Assembly (NCBI RefSeq): GCF_039954625.1
Contig: NZ_CP157199.1
Location: forward strand, 1,674,001 to 1,738,000
Direction: 5' to 3'
DNA: 64,000 nucleotides
DNA from: Pontimicrobium sp. SW4
Lineage (GTDB): Bacteria > Bacteroidota > Bacteroidia > Flavobacteriales > Flavobacteriaceae
Each line of letters begins with the position of its first letter. Positions within the stretch are counted from its first letter, which is position 1. The translations under genes and the position numbers were made by a program. Positions 27,653 to 36,842 of the stretch are shown piece by piece. The notes beneath the pieces are model-generated. The model did not search any database. It was not told the DNA's origin and saw only the letters and a program-made list of their open reading frames with translations.

Positions 27653-28199
27653 TAGTTATTTGCCTAGTATTATTAAACAGTTTGAATATTATAAAAGTCT
27701 TGGTGATAAAACATTCAATCAATTGACTGATGAACAAATTTATTGGCAATATAATAATGAAAGTAATAGTATTGCTATTATTGTGAAACATATTGTTGGA
27801 AATATGTTGTCTCGCTGGACCAATTTTTTAACCGAAGATGGTGAAAAAACATGGAGAGAACGTGATAAAGAATTTGAAAACACTTACATTAATAAAGAGC
27901 AAATGCTAAAAGCTTGGGAGCAAGGTTGGAAATGTTTATTTGATGCCATTACGCCTATAAAAAATGAGCAATTAGAAAGTTTAGTTTATATAAGAAACCA
28001 TGGTCACACTATAACTGAAGCTATTAACAGGCAATTAGCCCACTATTCTTACCACATTGGTCAAATTGTATTTCTAGGCAAAATGATTACCAACGATAAT
28101 TGGAAATCTTTATCGATTCCTAAAGGAACATCTACTCGTTATAATGAAGAAAAATTTGCTAAAGACAAAACAAGAAAGCATTTTACCGAAGACCTTTAA
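27645..28199 (+). CDS. DUF1572 (DinB-like) protein
   Basis: 184 residues, cytoplasmic, mostly helical. Seen: LPSIIKQFEYYKSLGDKTF, the conserved IAIIVKHIVGNMLSRWTNFL with a putative metal His, and QLAHYSYHIGQIVFLGK with two further His. Three spaced His are the DinB/YfiT four-helix bundle metal site. DUF1572 proteins may be thiol- or metal-dependent transferases, but no reaction is established. The start overlaps msrB by 8 bp, implying translational coupling. Confidence 0.87.
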   Translation: MSNSYLPSIIKQFEYYKSLGDKTFNQLTDEQIYWQYNNESNSIAIIVKHIVGNMLSRWTNFLTEDGEKTWRERDKEFENTYINKEQMLKAWEQGWKCLFDAITPIKNEQLESLVYIRNHGHTITEAINRQLAHYSYHIGQIVFLGKMITNDNWKSLSIPKGTSTRYNEEKFAKDKTRKHFTEDL

Positions 28200-28256
28200 T
28201 ATTACATTTAGGTTTCGTAAATTCGTAGCCTAAATTTAAGACTTAAATACATACTC

Positions 28257-29633
28257 ATGAGTAAATACGATATAATTGTTCTTGGAAGCGGTCCAGGAGG
28301 CTATGTAACAGCTATTAGAGCGTCTCAATTAGGATTTAAAACAGCAGTAGTTGAAAAAGAAAGCCTTGGTGGTGTTTGTTTAAATTGGGGCTGTATTCCT
28401 ACTAAGGCATTATTAAAATCGGCTCAAGTTTTTGAATATTTAAAACATGCGGAAGATTATGGATTATCGGTTAAAGATGCTGACAAAGATTTTGATGCAG
28501 TTGTAAAACGTAGTCGCGGTGTTGCAGATGGCATGAGTAAAGGTGTTCAATTTCTTTTAAAAAAGAACAAAGTTGATGTTATAAATGGGTACGGAAAAGT
28601 AAAACCTGGAAAGAAAGTTGATGTTGATGGAACGGAATATAGTGCAGATCACATTATAATTGCAACTGGAGCGCGCTCTCGCGAATTACCTAGCCTACCA
28701 CAAGATGGCAAAAAAGTAATTGGTTATCGTGAAGCTTTAACTCTTGAAAAACAACCAAAGAAAATGATTATTGTTGGTTCTGGTGCTATAGGTGTTGAGT
28801 TTGCATATTTTTATAACTCAATGGGAACAGAAGTTACTGTTGTTGAATTTATGCCAAGAGTAGTACCTGTTGAAGATGAAGATGTATCTAAACAGTTAGC
28901 ACGCTCATTCAAAAAAAGTGGTATCAAGATTATGACTTCATCTGAAGTAACAAGTGTTGATACCTCTGGTAAAGGAGTAAAAGCAATAGTTAAGACTAAA
29001 AAAGGTGAAGAAATTCTGGAAGCCGACATGGTTCTTTCTGCTGTAGGAATTAAAACAAATATTGAAAATATTGGTTTAGAAGATGTTGGTATTGTTGTGG
29101 ATAGAGATAAAATCATAGTTAATGACTTTTACCAAACAAATATCCCTGGATATTATGCTATTGGAGATGTAACTCCTGGTCAAGCTTTAGCTCATGTAGC
29201 TTCTGCTGAAGGAATATTATGCGTTGAGAAAATTGCAGGACAACACGTTGAAGCACTAGATTATGGCAATATCCCAGGATGTACATACTGTTCTCCTGAA
29301 ATTGCAAGTGTTGGCTTAACAGAAACACAAGCAAAAGAACAAGGTTATGACATTAAAGTTGGTAACTTCCCATTTTCAGCTTCTGGTAAGGCAAGTGCTG
29401 GAGGACATAAAGACGGTTTTGTAAAAGTGATTTTTGATGCCAAATATGGTGAATGGTTAGGTTGTCACATGATTGGTGCAGGTGTAACTGATATGATTGC
29501 TGAAGCTGTTTTAGGAAGAAAACTAGAAACAACTGGGCACGAAGTACTAAAAGCTGTGCATCCACATCCAACGATGAGTGAAGCTGTTATGGAGGCAGTT
29601 GCTGCTGCTTATGGCGAAGTAATTCATCTTTAG
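28257..29633 (+). CDS. lpdA: Dihydrolipoyl dehydrogenase
   Basis: 458 residues. FAD-binding GSGPGGYVTAIRASQLG (about 10-26), the redox-active disulfide GGVCLNWGCIPTKALL (about 38-53), the NAD-binding GSGAIGVEFAYFYNSMG (about 178-194), ATGARSRELP, GDV near residue 305 and the C-terminal base HPHPTMSEAVMEA. It reoxidises dihydrolipoamide in the pyruvate or 2-oxoglutarate dehydrogenase complexes or glycine cleavage. No E1/E2 gene is adjacent, so the partner complex cannot be told. It is monocistronic with a clear terminator. Confidence 0.96.
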   Translation: MSKYDIIVLGSGPGGYVTAIRASQLGFKTAVVEKESLGGVCLNWGCIPTKALLKSAQVFEYLKHAEDYGLSVKDADKDFDAVVKRSRGVADGMSKGVQFLLKKNKVDVINGYGKVKPGKKVDVDGTEYSADHIIIATGARSRELPSLPQDGKKVIGYREALTLEKQPKKMIIVGSGAIGVEFAYFYNSMGTEVTVVEFMPRVVPVEDEDVSKQLARSFKKSGIKIMTSSEVTSVDTSGKGVKAIVKTKKGEEILEADMVLSAVGIKTNIENIGLEDVGIVVDRDKIIVNDFYQTNIPGYYAIGDVTPGQALAHVASAEGILCVEKIAGQHVEALDYGNIPGCTYCSPEIASVGLTETQAKEQGYDIKVGNFPFSASGKASAGGHKDGFVKVIFDAKYGEWLGCHMIGAGVTDMIAEAVLGRKLETTGHEVLKAVHPHPTMSEAVMEAVAAAYGEVIHL

Positions 29634-29656
29634 ATTTAGATAATAATAGATATAAG

Positions 29657-29692
29657 ACTAAAAAGTTCCGAAGATTTCGGAACTTTTCTTTT
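29657..29692. terminator. Bidirectional terminator between lpdA and aroQ
   Basis: A 12-bp perfect stem AAAAGTTCCGAA / TTCGGAACTTTT (29661-29672 with 29676-29687), 3-nt loop, flanking T run. Confidence 0.9.
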
Positions 29693-29728
29693 TAAAATAT
29701 GTTTTAATCTATCTGTATAAGTGTTTAT

Positions 29729-30145
29729 TTATAAAAAACTTTGAATGGCAAGTTCATAACTCTGTAACCCAAAACCAAGAATTACGCCATGAGCATTTGG
29801 AGAGATGTATGATTGATGTCTAAACTCTTCTCTAGCAAACGTATTAGAAATATGAACTTCTATAACAGGAGCTTCAATAGCCTTAACAGCATCACCAATA
29901 CCTACTGAGGTATGCGTATAAGCAGCAGCATTTAAAATAATACCATCATAAGTAAAGCCAACTTCTTGTATTTTGTCTATCAATTCACCTTCAATATTTG
30001 ATTGAAAGTATTCTAAATTTACTTTAAGATATTTTTTTTTTACAGTGTCAAGAAATTCTGTAAACGTTAAGCTACCATATATGTTAGGTTCACGTTTCCC
30101 TAATAAGTTTAAGTTTGGACCATTTATGATGATTAGTTTTTTCAT
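29729..30145 (-). CDS. aroQ: Type II 3-dehydroquinate dehydratase
   Basis: 138 residues, the normal short type II form. It dehydrates 3-dehydroquinate in the shikimate pathway. Seen: NGPNLNLLGKREPNIYG with the catalytic Arg and Tyr (about 7-23), NAAAYTHTSVG (about 71-81) and EVHISNTFAREEFRHQSY with the catalytic His. A perfect -7 box TACATTTG (30157-30150) ends only 4 nt before the ATG, so the mRNA may be leaderless. Its -33 element is poor. It neighbours xerD as in other Flavobacteriia, with two barrel genes between. Confidence 0.96.
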   Translation of the reverse strand: MKKLIIINGPNLNLLGKREPNIYGSLTFTEFLDTVKKKYLKVNLEYFQSNIEGELIDKIQEVGFTYDGIILNAAAYTHTSVGIGDAVKAIEAPVIEVHISNTFAREEFRHQSYISPNAHGVILGFGLQSYELAIQSFL

Positions 30146-30173
30146 AAATCAAATGTATCAAAAAATAATGCAT

Positions 30174-30206
30174 AAAAAAACCGAAGTATTCAACTTCGGT
30201 TTTTTT
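30174..30206 (-). terminator. Terminator of the 30.2-kb outer-membrane protein gene
   Basis: CCGAAG / CTTCGG core (30181-30186 with 30194-30199), flanked by A7 and T7, reading leftward from the barrel gene towards aroQ. It overlaps the region just upstream of the aroQ -7 box. Confidence 0.88.
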
Positions 30207-30222
30207 ATTAGTGAACTTTAGG

Positions 30223-30774
30223 TTAAAATTTATACCCTAAGCCAAATTGTACATAGTTAAATGTTGTGTTAACTTCTACTCCCCCAAAATCATTATCTTC
30301 TAAACGGTTAGAAAGTCCTAAAACATATCTTGCATCAATAATGAATTTTTCTGTGATATCATAAGCTAATCCAGCACCAAGACCAACGCCAAATTTTTTA
30401 ATTCCTTCAGCTTCTTCATCTAAAAGCAAATCTAATTGCGGACCTGCAAGAATACTTAATTTTTCAGCAGCTTTAAATTTCACCATAATAGGTAAAGCTA
30501 AAAGACTAGAGTTTTCTCCATCTTCACTTACACTTATAAATTGTAATTCAGGTTGGATATTAAATTTTTCAGAAACTTCAAATTCTCCAAAAACACCTAA
30601 ATAAAACCCTGAAACACTTTCTGATGCAGAAGCACCATCAGCAGAAGCACGTATACTAAGTGAATTGAATCCAGCTTTTGCTCCAAATTGCGAGGAAGTT
30701 ACTCCATCGTCTTGCGCATTAACAGTTGTAAATCCTAAAACTGCCATTGCTGCTACTAATAAACTTTTTTTCAT
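30223..30774 (-). CDS. Outer-membrane beta-barrel (porin-like) protein
   Basis: 183 residues from the ATG at 30774, which gives a clean signal peptide MKKSLLVAAMAVLGFTTVNAQ. An in-frame ATG 11 codons upstream (30807) overlaps the -7 promoter box and cannot be used. The mature chain has alternating amphipathic strands (FGAKAGFNSLSI, FYLGVFGEFEVSEKFNIQPELQF, FGVGLGAGLAYDI) and ends VQFGLGYKF, an eight-stranded OmpW/OmpX-like barrel of the bacteroidal porin family (PF13568-like). Role unknown. It has its own promoter and terminator. Confidence 0.88.
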   Translation of the reverse strand: MKKSLLVAAMAVLGFTTVNAQDDGVTSSQFGAKAGFNSLSIRASADGASASESVSGFYLGVFGEFEVSEKFNIQPELQFISVSEDGENSSLLALPIMVKFKAAEKLSILAGPQLDLLLDEEAEGIKKFGVGLGAGLAYDITEKFIIDARYVLGLSNRLEDNDFGGVEVNTTFNYVQFGLGYKF

Positions 30775-30804
30775 AATAAATCTGGTTTTAATTTTATTGA
30801 TCGG

Positions 30805-30835
30805 CAAATCTATATGCTTAGATTAAATAAAACAA
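30805..30835 (-). promoter_or_regulatory. Bacteroidota promoter of the barrel gene
   Basis: Read leftward: TTG (30835-30833), a 20-nt spacer, TAGATTTG (30812-30805), a full consensus match. Transcription should start near 30799, about 25 nt before the ATG, which fixes the start codon choice. Confidence 0.82.
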
Positions 30836-30882
30836 GAAAATTAACATAATTATATGTGATAATTCTTACACTTAAATTAAGC

Positions 30883-30914
30883 AAAAAAAAAGAGCGCCAA
30901 TTTATGTGCGCTCC
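30883..30914 (-). terminator. Terminator of the second barrel gene
   Basis: Read leftward: GAGCGC / GCGCTC (30913-30908 with 30897-30892) followed by a run of nine T. Confidence 0.85.
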
Positions 30915-30958
30915 TTCTTTCTTGATTTGCTATTAATCAATATTATTCTTCTTAAAAT

Positions 30959-31441
30959 CTATAATCCAAAATTTACTCCTAGATTAATCGAAGAGAATGT
31001 CCCTCCATCAACACTAACACCACTGTAAGAAGCAGTAATTTGAGCATTTCCTCCAACATTATAACCAATCATTGGTCTGTAATAGAATCCGCCATCATTT
31101 CCATCTGGGCTAATACCTATTGCATACCCAAGGTCAGCACCCAAAACAAACTCTTCAGAAGCGTTAAATCTTGCTGAACCAGCTAATGGTAAAAATGAAG
31201 CGTCATCAATTTCGAATCCAGATATTTCATCTCCCATAAAGTGGCTATAACCTGTAGATAAACCTGCATTAAAATCTTCAGATACATTCCACATATAAGA
31301 TAAATCAACGCCTAGATTAAATGTATAACCGTCTCCAGCATCTCCAACTGGTAAACCAACATTAATTCCAGCTCTAAAATCCTGTGCATTAGCAGTAAAG
31401 CTAAATGCTACGACTGCCATAACTAATAATAATTTTTTCAT
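30959..31441 (-). CDS. Outer-membrane beta-barrel protein
   Basis: 160 residues with a signal peptide (about 1-19, ending ANAQ). The mature chain opens DFRAGINVGLPVGDAG and has strands ending in Gly-rich turns, finishing SSINLGVNFGL, with a terminal aromatic-containing strand expected of an outer-membrane barrel. It is related in style to the neighbouring barrel but not obviously a close duplicate. No ligand or transport role can be assigned. It is monocistronic, with its own terminator. Confidence 0.85.
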   Translation of the reverse strand: MKKLLLVMAVVAFSFTANAQDFRAGINVGLPVGDAGDGYTFNLGVDLSYMWNVSEDFNAGLSTGYSHFMGDEISGFEIDDASFLPLAGSARFNASEEFVLGADLGYAIGISPDGNDGGFYYRPMIGYNVGGNAQITASYSGVSVDGGTFSSINLGVNFGL

Positions 31442-31611
31442 AATTTGTAAATTTAGTTTTGATTAATTCGCAGCTAATTAAAAAATAAAAATGCTTTTGA
31501 ACAAAATTTTAACCCAAAAAGTAGTACTTTTATCGATAATACCGCATTATTACTAATGTTTTTAAAGTAGTATTTTTCTTTCTTTTTGTTGATAAATTTA
31601 TAGTTATAAAC

Positions 31612-32508
31612 ATGAAATGGCATCAAGTATTAGACGATTATGTTAATTATTTAAAGATTGAAAGAGGACTTTCTCTAAATTCTATTAGCAGCTATTCTAG
31701 AGATATAAAAAAGCTAATTAGATTTCTAGAAGACAATAGCATATTAATATCACCAATTGATATTAATAAAACTGTTATTCAAGAGTTTATTTACCATATA
31801 GCAAAAGAAGTAAATGCTAGAAGTCAATCAAGAACAATTTCAGGATTACGAAGTTTTTTTGACTTTTTAATATTTGAAAATTATAGAGAGACAAATCCTT
31901 TAGAGCTTATTGAAGCTCCAAAAATTGGCAGAAAACTTCCAGACACCTTATCTGTAAGTGAAATTGATGTGATTATTTCTTCTATCGACTTATCAAAAGC
32001 ACAAGGTGAACGCAACAGAGCAATTATCGAAACATTGTATAGTTGTGGATTACGTGTGAGCGAACTTATTAATTTAAAAATATCCGATTTGTTTTTTGAT
32101 GAAGGTTTTATAAAAGTTACTGGTAAAGGAGACAAACAAAGGTTTGTTCCTATAGGAAACCTTACTCAAAAGTATATAAATATCTATAAAAACGAGGTTC
32201 GTACACATATTGCTATTCTTGAAGAACATCGTGATATTTTATTTTTAAATAGAAGAGGCAAACAACTAACACGAGCGATGATATTTACTATTGTAAAACA
32301 ATTGGGTGAAAAAGCAGGAGTAAAAAAAACTATTTCACCACATACTTTTAGACATTCATTTGCGACACATTTATTAGAAAACGGTGCTGATTTAAGAGCG
32401 ATACAGATTATGTTAGGTCATGAAAGCATTACGACTACCGAAATTTACATGCATGTTGATAAAAGTCATTTACGCAATGTTGTAGATAAGTTCCATCCTC
32501 GAAAATAA
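31612..32508 (+). CDS. xerD: Tyrosine recombinase XerD
   Basis: 298 residues, full XerC/D length. N-terminal SAM-like core-binding domain (about 1-85: DYVNYLKIERGLSLNSISSY), catalytic domain (about 105-290) with Arg in YSCGLRVSEL, Lys in VTGKGDKQRFVP, HTFRHSFATHLL, GHESITTTEIY with the nucleophile Tyr, and the C-terminal helix HLRNVVDKFHPRK that contacts the partner recombinase. It resolves chromosome dimers at dif with XerC/FtsK. No att sites or phage genes are near, so it is a housekeeping enzyme, not an integrase. Confidence 0.94.
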   Translation: MKWHQVLDDYVNYLKIERGLSLNSISSYSRDIKKLIRFLEDNSILISPIDINKTVIQEFIYHIAKEVNARSQSRTISGLRSFFDFLIFENYRETNPLELIEAPKIGRKLPDTLSVSEIDVIISSIDLSKAQGERNRAIIETLYSCGLRVSELINLKISDLFFDEGFIKVTGKGDKQRFVPIGNLTQKYINIYKNEVRTHIAILEEHRDILFLNRRGKQLTRAMIFTIVKQLGEKAGVKKTISPHTFRHSFATHLLENGADLRAIQIMLGHESITTTEIYMHVDKSHLRNVVDKFHPRK

Positions 32509-32533
32509 AAAAGCATCCAGATATGGATGCTCT
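32508..32533. terminator. Terminator between xerD and rny
   Basis: AGCATCCA / TGGATGCT (32512-32519 with 32524-32531), GATA loop. The T run is best leftward (for rny, six T). Rightward it is short and interrupted. Confidence 0.82.
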
Positions 32534-32556
32534 TTAATTATATATTATCAATTTAA

Positions 32557-34134
32557 TTACTTAGCAATATTGACAGCTCTAGTTTCTCTAATTACTGTAA
32601 CTTTTACCTGACCTGGGTAAGTCATATCTGTTTGAATTTTTTGAGATATTTCAAACGATAGATTAGCTGCTTTTTCATCGGTTACTTTTTCACTCTCTAC
32701 AATTACTCGAAGCTCTCTTCCTGCTTGAATTGCATAAGCTTTCTTTACTCCAGTAAAACCAAAAGCAATATCTTCTAAATCTTTTAAACGTTGTATATAA
32801 GAATCAAGTACTTGACGTCTTGCACCAGGACGTGCTCCTGAAATAGCATCACACACCTGAATTACTGGTGACAATAACGATTTCATTTCTATTTCGTCAT
32901 GGTGAGCACCAATAGCGTTACACACTTCTTTATTCTCGCCGTATTTTTCAGCCCATTGCATTCCTAAAATAGCATGAGGTGTTTCCATATCAGCTTCGGC
33001 ATCTGGCACTTTACCTATATCATGTAACAATCCTGCTCTCTTTGCAAGTTTTGGATTAATACCTAATTCAGCAGCCATAACTCCACAAAGCTTCGCAACT
33101 TCACGCGAGTGTTGCAGTAAGTTTTGACCATAAGAAGAACGATACTTCATACGACCTACCATTTTTATTAGTTCAGGATGTAGACCGTGAATTCCTAAAT
33201 CAATAACTGTTCGCTTACCAACTTCTATTATCTCTTGTTCTATTTGTTTTTGTGTCTTTTTAACAATCTCTTCAATTCTAGCTGGGTGAATACGACCATC
33301 AGTAACCAATTTATGCAATGATAAACGAGCAATTTCACGTCTTACAGAATCGAAACATGATAATATGATAGCTTCAGGAGTATCATCAACAATAATTTCT
33401 ACTCCAGTAGCAGCTTCAATGGCACGAATATTACGCCCTTCTCTACCAATGATACGTCCTTTTACGTCATCAGATTCTATATTAAATACAGATACACAAT
33501 TATCAACTGCTTCTTCAGTACCAATACGTTGTATAGTATTTATTATAATCTTTTTAGCCTCTTGTTGCGCAGTTAACTTAGCTTCTTCCATTTTATCTTG
33601 CACATAAGCCATCGCATCATTTTTAGCTTCACCTTTTAAAGATTCAACTAATTGAGATTTTGCATCTTCGGCTGATAACCCAGAAATAACTTCTAGTTGT
33701 TGGATTTGGCTTTTATGAACTTTCTCAACTTCATTTTTTCGCTTTTCAAGACGCTCAATACGATAATCGTAGTCTTTTATCTTTTCTTCAATATCACTAT
33801 TTAACTTTTTTTGCTTAGATAATTCTGAAGATATTTGAGATTCTTTATCTCGAGTTCTTTTTTCCGATTCAGCCATTTTTTTGTCTCTAGACAAAATAAC
33901 CTTTTCATGTTCAGACTTTAACTCTATAAATTTTTCTTTTGCTTGAAGAATTTTATCTTTCTTTATTGATTCTCCTTCATGATTAGCTTCTTTAATAATG
34001 CTTAAAGCTTCCTTTTTTGCATTTTTTACTAGCTTAGAAGCGTTGCTTTTTTCGAGTGTTTTTGCAATAAAAAACCCAACTATTAGTCCTAATATAATTC
34101 CTCCAACAATTAATAAAATTGTGTTCGTTTCCAT
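32557..34134 (-). CDS. rny: Ribonuclease Y
   Basis: 525 residues. An N-terminal transmembrane anchor (about 5-25) leads into a long coiled coil (about 30-200). Then come a KH domain (about 210-270, [19 protein letters not shown]) and an HD domain with [13 protein letters not shown] and GAHHDE. It is a membrane-bound endoribonuclease that starts mRNA decay. The gene lies immediately downstream of the 6S RNA, with zapA beyond, a conserved Bacteroidota order. No promoter is seen in the 24 bp before it, so it may be read from the 6S/zapA side or from a site within the RNA. Confidence 0.97.
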   Translation of the reverse strand: METNTILLIVGGIILGLIVGFFIAKTLEKSNASKLVKNAKKEALSIIKEANHEGESIKKDKILQAKEKFIELKSEHEKVILSRDKKMAESEKRTRDKESQISSELSKQKKLNSDIEEKIKDYDYRIERLEKRKNEVEKVHKSQIQQLEVISGLSAEDAKSQLVESLKGEAKNDAMAYVQDKMEEAKLTAQQEAKKIIINTIQRIGTEEAVDNCVSVFNIESDDVKGRIIGREGRNIRAIEAATGVEIIVDDTPEAIILSCFDSVRREIARLSLHKLVTDGRIHPARIEEIVKKTQKQIEQEIIEVGKRTVIDLGIHGLHPELIKMVGRMKYRSSYGQNLLQHSREVAKLCGVMAAELGINPKLAKRAGLLHDIGKVPDAEADMETPHAILGMQWAEKYGENKEVCNAIGAHHDEIEMKSLLSPVIQVCDAISGARPGARRQVLDSYIQRLKDLEDIAFGFTGVKKAYAIQAGRELRVIVESEKVTDEKAANLSFEISQKIQTDMTYPGQVKVTVIRETRAVNIAK

Positions 34135-34157
34135 TTTGTTATGCTTAGTTTAATAAT

Positions 34158-34346
34158 AAAAAAAGCCTACATCAGTTTTGTCTTGTATAAACTCCTTAAA
34201 AACAAGTTTAGGGCTAACAAGCTGATCAAGTATCTGTTTTATACTGAAACAAGTTCAATACATGCAGCACGCTTTTACAACTTCAACTCACCCTTTTTAA
34301 AGAATTAACGTTGAGTTTATCAAAAATTAACTAATGTAGGCAGTAA
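34158..34346 (-). ncRNA. ssrS: 6S RNA (SsrS) candidate
   Basis: About 180 nt between zapA and rny. The ends close in a 12-pair stem: CCTACATTAGTT (34340-34329) with AACTGATGTAGG (34178-34167), including one G-U. A second stem follows inside (ATAAACTC near the 5' side with GAGTTTAT near the 3' side), leaving a long, weakly paired middle, the rod-with-bubble layout of 6S RNA. The 3' end runs into a run of T after GGC. The zapA neighbourhood also matches 6S loci in other bacteria. 6S RNA mimics an open promoter and binds sigma-70-type polymerase. The exact ends are estimates. Confidence 0.78.
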
Positions 34347-34366
34347 CCTTATTTATTTTAAAGAAC

Positions 34367-34660
34367 TTAAGAGATTAAACTCTCTTTTAAAAGCTTGTCC
34401 ATAGCTATTAACTTATGTTCAACCTCTTCACTTAAATTATCTTCATCTATTTCTTTCTGTTCTGTTTGAGATGCAAATTGTAAAGCACACATGGCTAATA
34501 CATCTTGCTTATCTCTAACGGAATAGCTTTGCTCAAATTGTTTAATCATAGCGTCAATTTTTTGAGCCGCTTTACGCAATCCTTCCTCTTGACTTGATTC
34601 AATAGTTAAAGGATATACTCTATTAGCTATAGATAGCTTTATTTTAAGCTTTTCAGACAT
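34367..34660 (-). CDS. zapA: Cell division protein ZapA
   Basis: 97 residues. N-terminal beta-alpha head (KIKLSIANRVYPLTIESSQEEGLRKAA) and a C-terminal helix for tetramer coiled coil (about 45-95). The early motif NRVYPL and the run AAQKIDAMI are ZapA-like. ZapA bundles FtsZ filaments at midcell. It lies 17 bp after the coiled-coil gene in one operon and about 25 bp before the 6S RNA, which may be processed from the zapA transcript or have its own promoter. Confidence 0.9.
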   Translation of the reverse strand: MSEKLKIKLSIANRVYPLTIESSQEEGLRKAAQKIDAMIKQFEQSYSVRDKQDVLAMCALQFASQTEQKEIDEDNLSEEVEHKLIAMDKLLKESLIS

Positions 34661-34677
34661 TTAAAAACTATATTACA

Positions 34678-34968
34678 CTACTCAGATAATTGAGATATAC
34701 AATGATCAATTTCTCTAATTAATGCATTTATTTTGAGCTTCGTTTCTCTTTTACTCTCGTCACTGCCTAGTATAGAATTTGCAAACTTTAATGTTTCATA
34801 TTTGTCTACCCAAGTAGCAACTTCTGCTTCTTGTTTAGATAATCTTTCTTGAGATATTGACAATTCTTCACTTAATTTAGCGTTTGTTTGCTTTAACACT
34901 TCTAGTTTATGCAATACTTTACTAATTCTATTCTCTAAAGAATCTACAATTGCCTCAATATTACTCAT
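34678..34968 (-). CDS. Small coiled-coil protein, candidate ZapB-like division factor
   Basis: 96 residues, almost entirely helical. Heptad-like pattern from about 3 to 60 (IVDSLENRISKVLHKLEVL, then LSEELSISQERLSKQEAEV), ending with DHCISQL. It has no signal or membrane segment. Position directly before zapA under a consensus promoter, and its ZapB-like size and coiled-coil nature, suggest it works with ZapA at the Z ring. This is inference: I see no family motif. From memory the pair coiled coil-zapA is widespread in Bacteroidota. Confidence 0.8.
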   Translation of the reverse strand: MSNIEAIVDSLENRISKVLHKLEVLKQTNAKLSEELSISQERLSKQEAEVATWVDKYETLKFANSILGSDESKRETKLKINALIREIDHCISQLSE

Positions 34969-34992
34969 TTATCAAATTCAATACTAATTACA

Positions 34993-35023
34993 CAAAGTTA
35001 ACATACCAATAGTTAATTAGCAA
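34993..35023 (-). promoter_or_regulatory. Bacteroidota promoter of the coiled coil-zapA(-6S) operon
   Basis: Read leftward: TTG (35023-35021), 20-nt spacer, TAACTTTG (35000-34993), a full consensus match about 25 nt before the coiled-coil ATG. Confidence 0.82.
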
Positions 35024-35143
35024 TAGATTTTGATTAAATTTTAAAATACATTAATTATCAAGTAGTTATGTTATATGGCATGTGTTTTGAATATACTTTG
35101 CAAATTAGTGACAAATTAATATTTTAGCAGTAATAACTTACTT

Positions 35144-36835
35144 ATGAGAAAATCCCTCATCATTTTTTTTATTATACTATCGCAAATAACATTTGCCCAA
35201 AGCCCCTACCCACAAGATTATTTTAGAAATCCTTTGGATATCAATTTAGTATTATCTGGTACTTTTGCCGAATTGCGATCTAATCATTTTCATTCTGGTT
35301 TAGACATAAAAACTCAACAACGCGAAGGTTTAAAAGTGTATACTGCAGCAGCAGGCTATATAAGTAGGATTAAAATTTCACATTGGGGTTATGGTAAAGC
35401 ATTATACATAACACATCCAAATGGCTATACAACGGTTTATGCCCATTTGCAAAAATTCGCTCCAAAAATAGAAGCCTATATAAAAAATTTCCAATACAAA
35501 AAAGAAAGTTTTGAGATTGAAGTATTTCCAAAAGTAACAGAATTATTAGTAGATACTGATGAAGTAATCGCTTATAGTGGCAATACAGGAGGTTCAGGTG
35601 GACCACACTTACATTACGAAATTAGAGACAACAAGGAACGTCCAATAAATCCAATGCTTTTTGGAGTTGATATAAAAGATAGTAGACAGCCAATGATACT
35701 TGGTTTATACGCATATCCTATAGGAGCAGATTCACATGTGAATAATACCAACCAAAAAACAAAATTAAGAATTGTACCAACTAATAATGGCGACTATACA
35801 ACCGAAGCTATTGATGCTCATGGGAAAATAGGATTTGGTATAGTTACTTATGACCAACAAGATCATGCTGCTAATAAAAATGGTGTTAGTAACATACAAA
35901 CGTTTTATAATGGCAATAAAAATTTTGAATTAAATTTTAAACGATTTTCCTTTAGCGAAACAAAGCATTTAAACCGCTTGATTGATTACGAACATTTTAA
36001 AGAAGAAAAGTCTAGAATTCAAAAGCTTTTTGTTGAACAAAACAATCCGCTTAGTATGTATAGTAATGTTATAGATGATGGCTATATCATTGCTGAAGAC
36101 AGTACAGCATCAGTATACAAATTAAGGGTAAGTGATTTTAAAGGCAACGATATCTGGTTAACTATTCCAATTTCTGGTAAAAAAAGTAGTACTATTAAAA
36201 GAAAACCAAAAAAAACCACCGAACATTTTATTTACGCCAACCAAACTAATGTTTTAGAAAAAGATAACGTTTCAGTATATTTTCCTAGCAATACTTTCTA
36301 TGATGACTTTTTTATTGATTTCGAGGTCGAAAATGATACATTAACATTACATGAGAGTACTATTCCTGCTCAAAAAAACTTTACCATTAGTTTTGATATT
36401 AGTCGATATCTAGAACAAGATAAAGACAAATTGTTTATAGCAAGAAAAATTGATTATAAAGACTTCGTAGCCTACTCTCCTACTAAAAGAAAAGGAAATA
36501 TTTTAAGTAGTAGTACTAAAACACTTGGCACTTATACGTTAGCTACAGATGTTGAAGGTCCAAAAATAACTGCAGTAAATTTTCAAGAAGGAAAATGGCT
36601 AAGTAAGTACCGTTATTTAAAAGTAAAAATAACCGACGACATTTCAGGAGTAAAAAATTACAGAGCAACTATAAATGGCAAATGGATTTTAATGGAATAT
36701 GATGCCAAAAAAAATAGCTTAGTTTATGATTTTAATGACAACATTATATTAGAAACAAAAAATAATTTAAAGATTATTGTTACCGATAATGTTGGAAATA
36801 GCTCTACATTTGAAGCAACATTTTTTAGAAAATAA
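35144..36835 (+). CDS. M23 family metallopeptidase
   Basis: 563 residues with a signal peptide (about 1-18, ending TFAQ). The peptidase M23/LytM domain is N-terminal (about 25-190), with metal ligands in NHFHSGLDIKT and the GPHLHYEIR motif (about 154-162), all intact. A long beta-rich C-terminal part (about 200-563) resembles a Ig- or receptor-like fold and is common in Bacteroidota M23 proteins. Expected to act on peptidoglycan cross-links in the periplasm, in cell-wall remodelling. The TonB-dependent receptor gene begins 7 bp after its stop, so the two are co-transcribed. Confidence 0.92.
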   Translation: MRKSLIIFFIILSQITFAQSPYPQDYFRNPLDINLVLSGTFAELRSNHFHSGLDIKTQQREGLKVYTAAAGYISRIKISHWGYGKALYITHPNGYTTVYAHLQKFAPKIEAYIKNFQYKKESFEIEVFPKVTELLVDTDEVIAYSGNTGGSGGPHLHYEIRDNKERPINPMLFGVDIKDSRQPMILGLYAYPIGADSHVNNTNQKTKLRIVPTNNGDYTTEAIDAHGKIGFGIVTYDQQDHAANKNGVSNIQTFYNGNKNFELNFKRFSFSETKHLNRLIDYEHFKEEKSRIQKLFVEQNNPLSMYSNVIDDGYIIAEDSTASVYKLRVSDFKGNDIWLTIPISGKKSSTIKRKPKKTTEHFIYANQTNVLEKDNVSVYFPSNTFYDDFFIDFEVENDTLTLHESTIPAQKNFTISFDISRYLEQDKDKLFIARKIDYKDFVAYSPTKRKGNILSSSTKTLGTYTLATDVEGPKITAVNFQEGKWLSKYRYLKVKITDDISGVKNYRATINGKWILMEYDAKKNSLVYDFNDNIILETKNNLKIIVTDNVGNSSTFEATFFRK

Positions 36836-36842
36836 AGACCTC

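Noticed and set aside
31612..32508. Tyrosine recombinase as phage or island integrase
   Set aside because: Full XerD layout with the C-terminal partner helix, a core-gene setting (aroQ, rny) and no att repeats or mobile genes nearby.
34135..34366. The 6S region as an extended rny leader or riboswitch
   Set aside because: The end-to-end closing stem and the T run before rny make an independent RNA more likely, though read-through into rny is possible.
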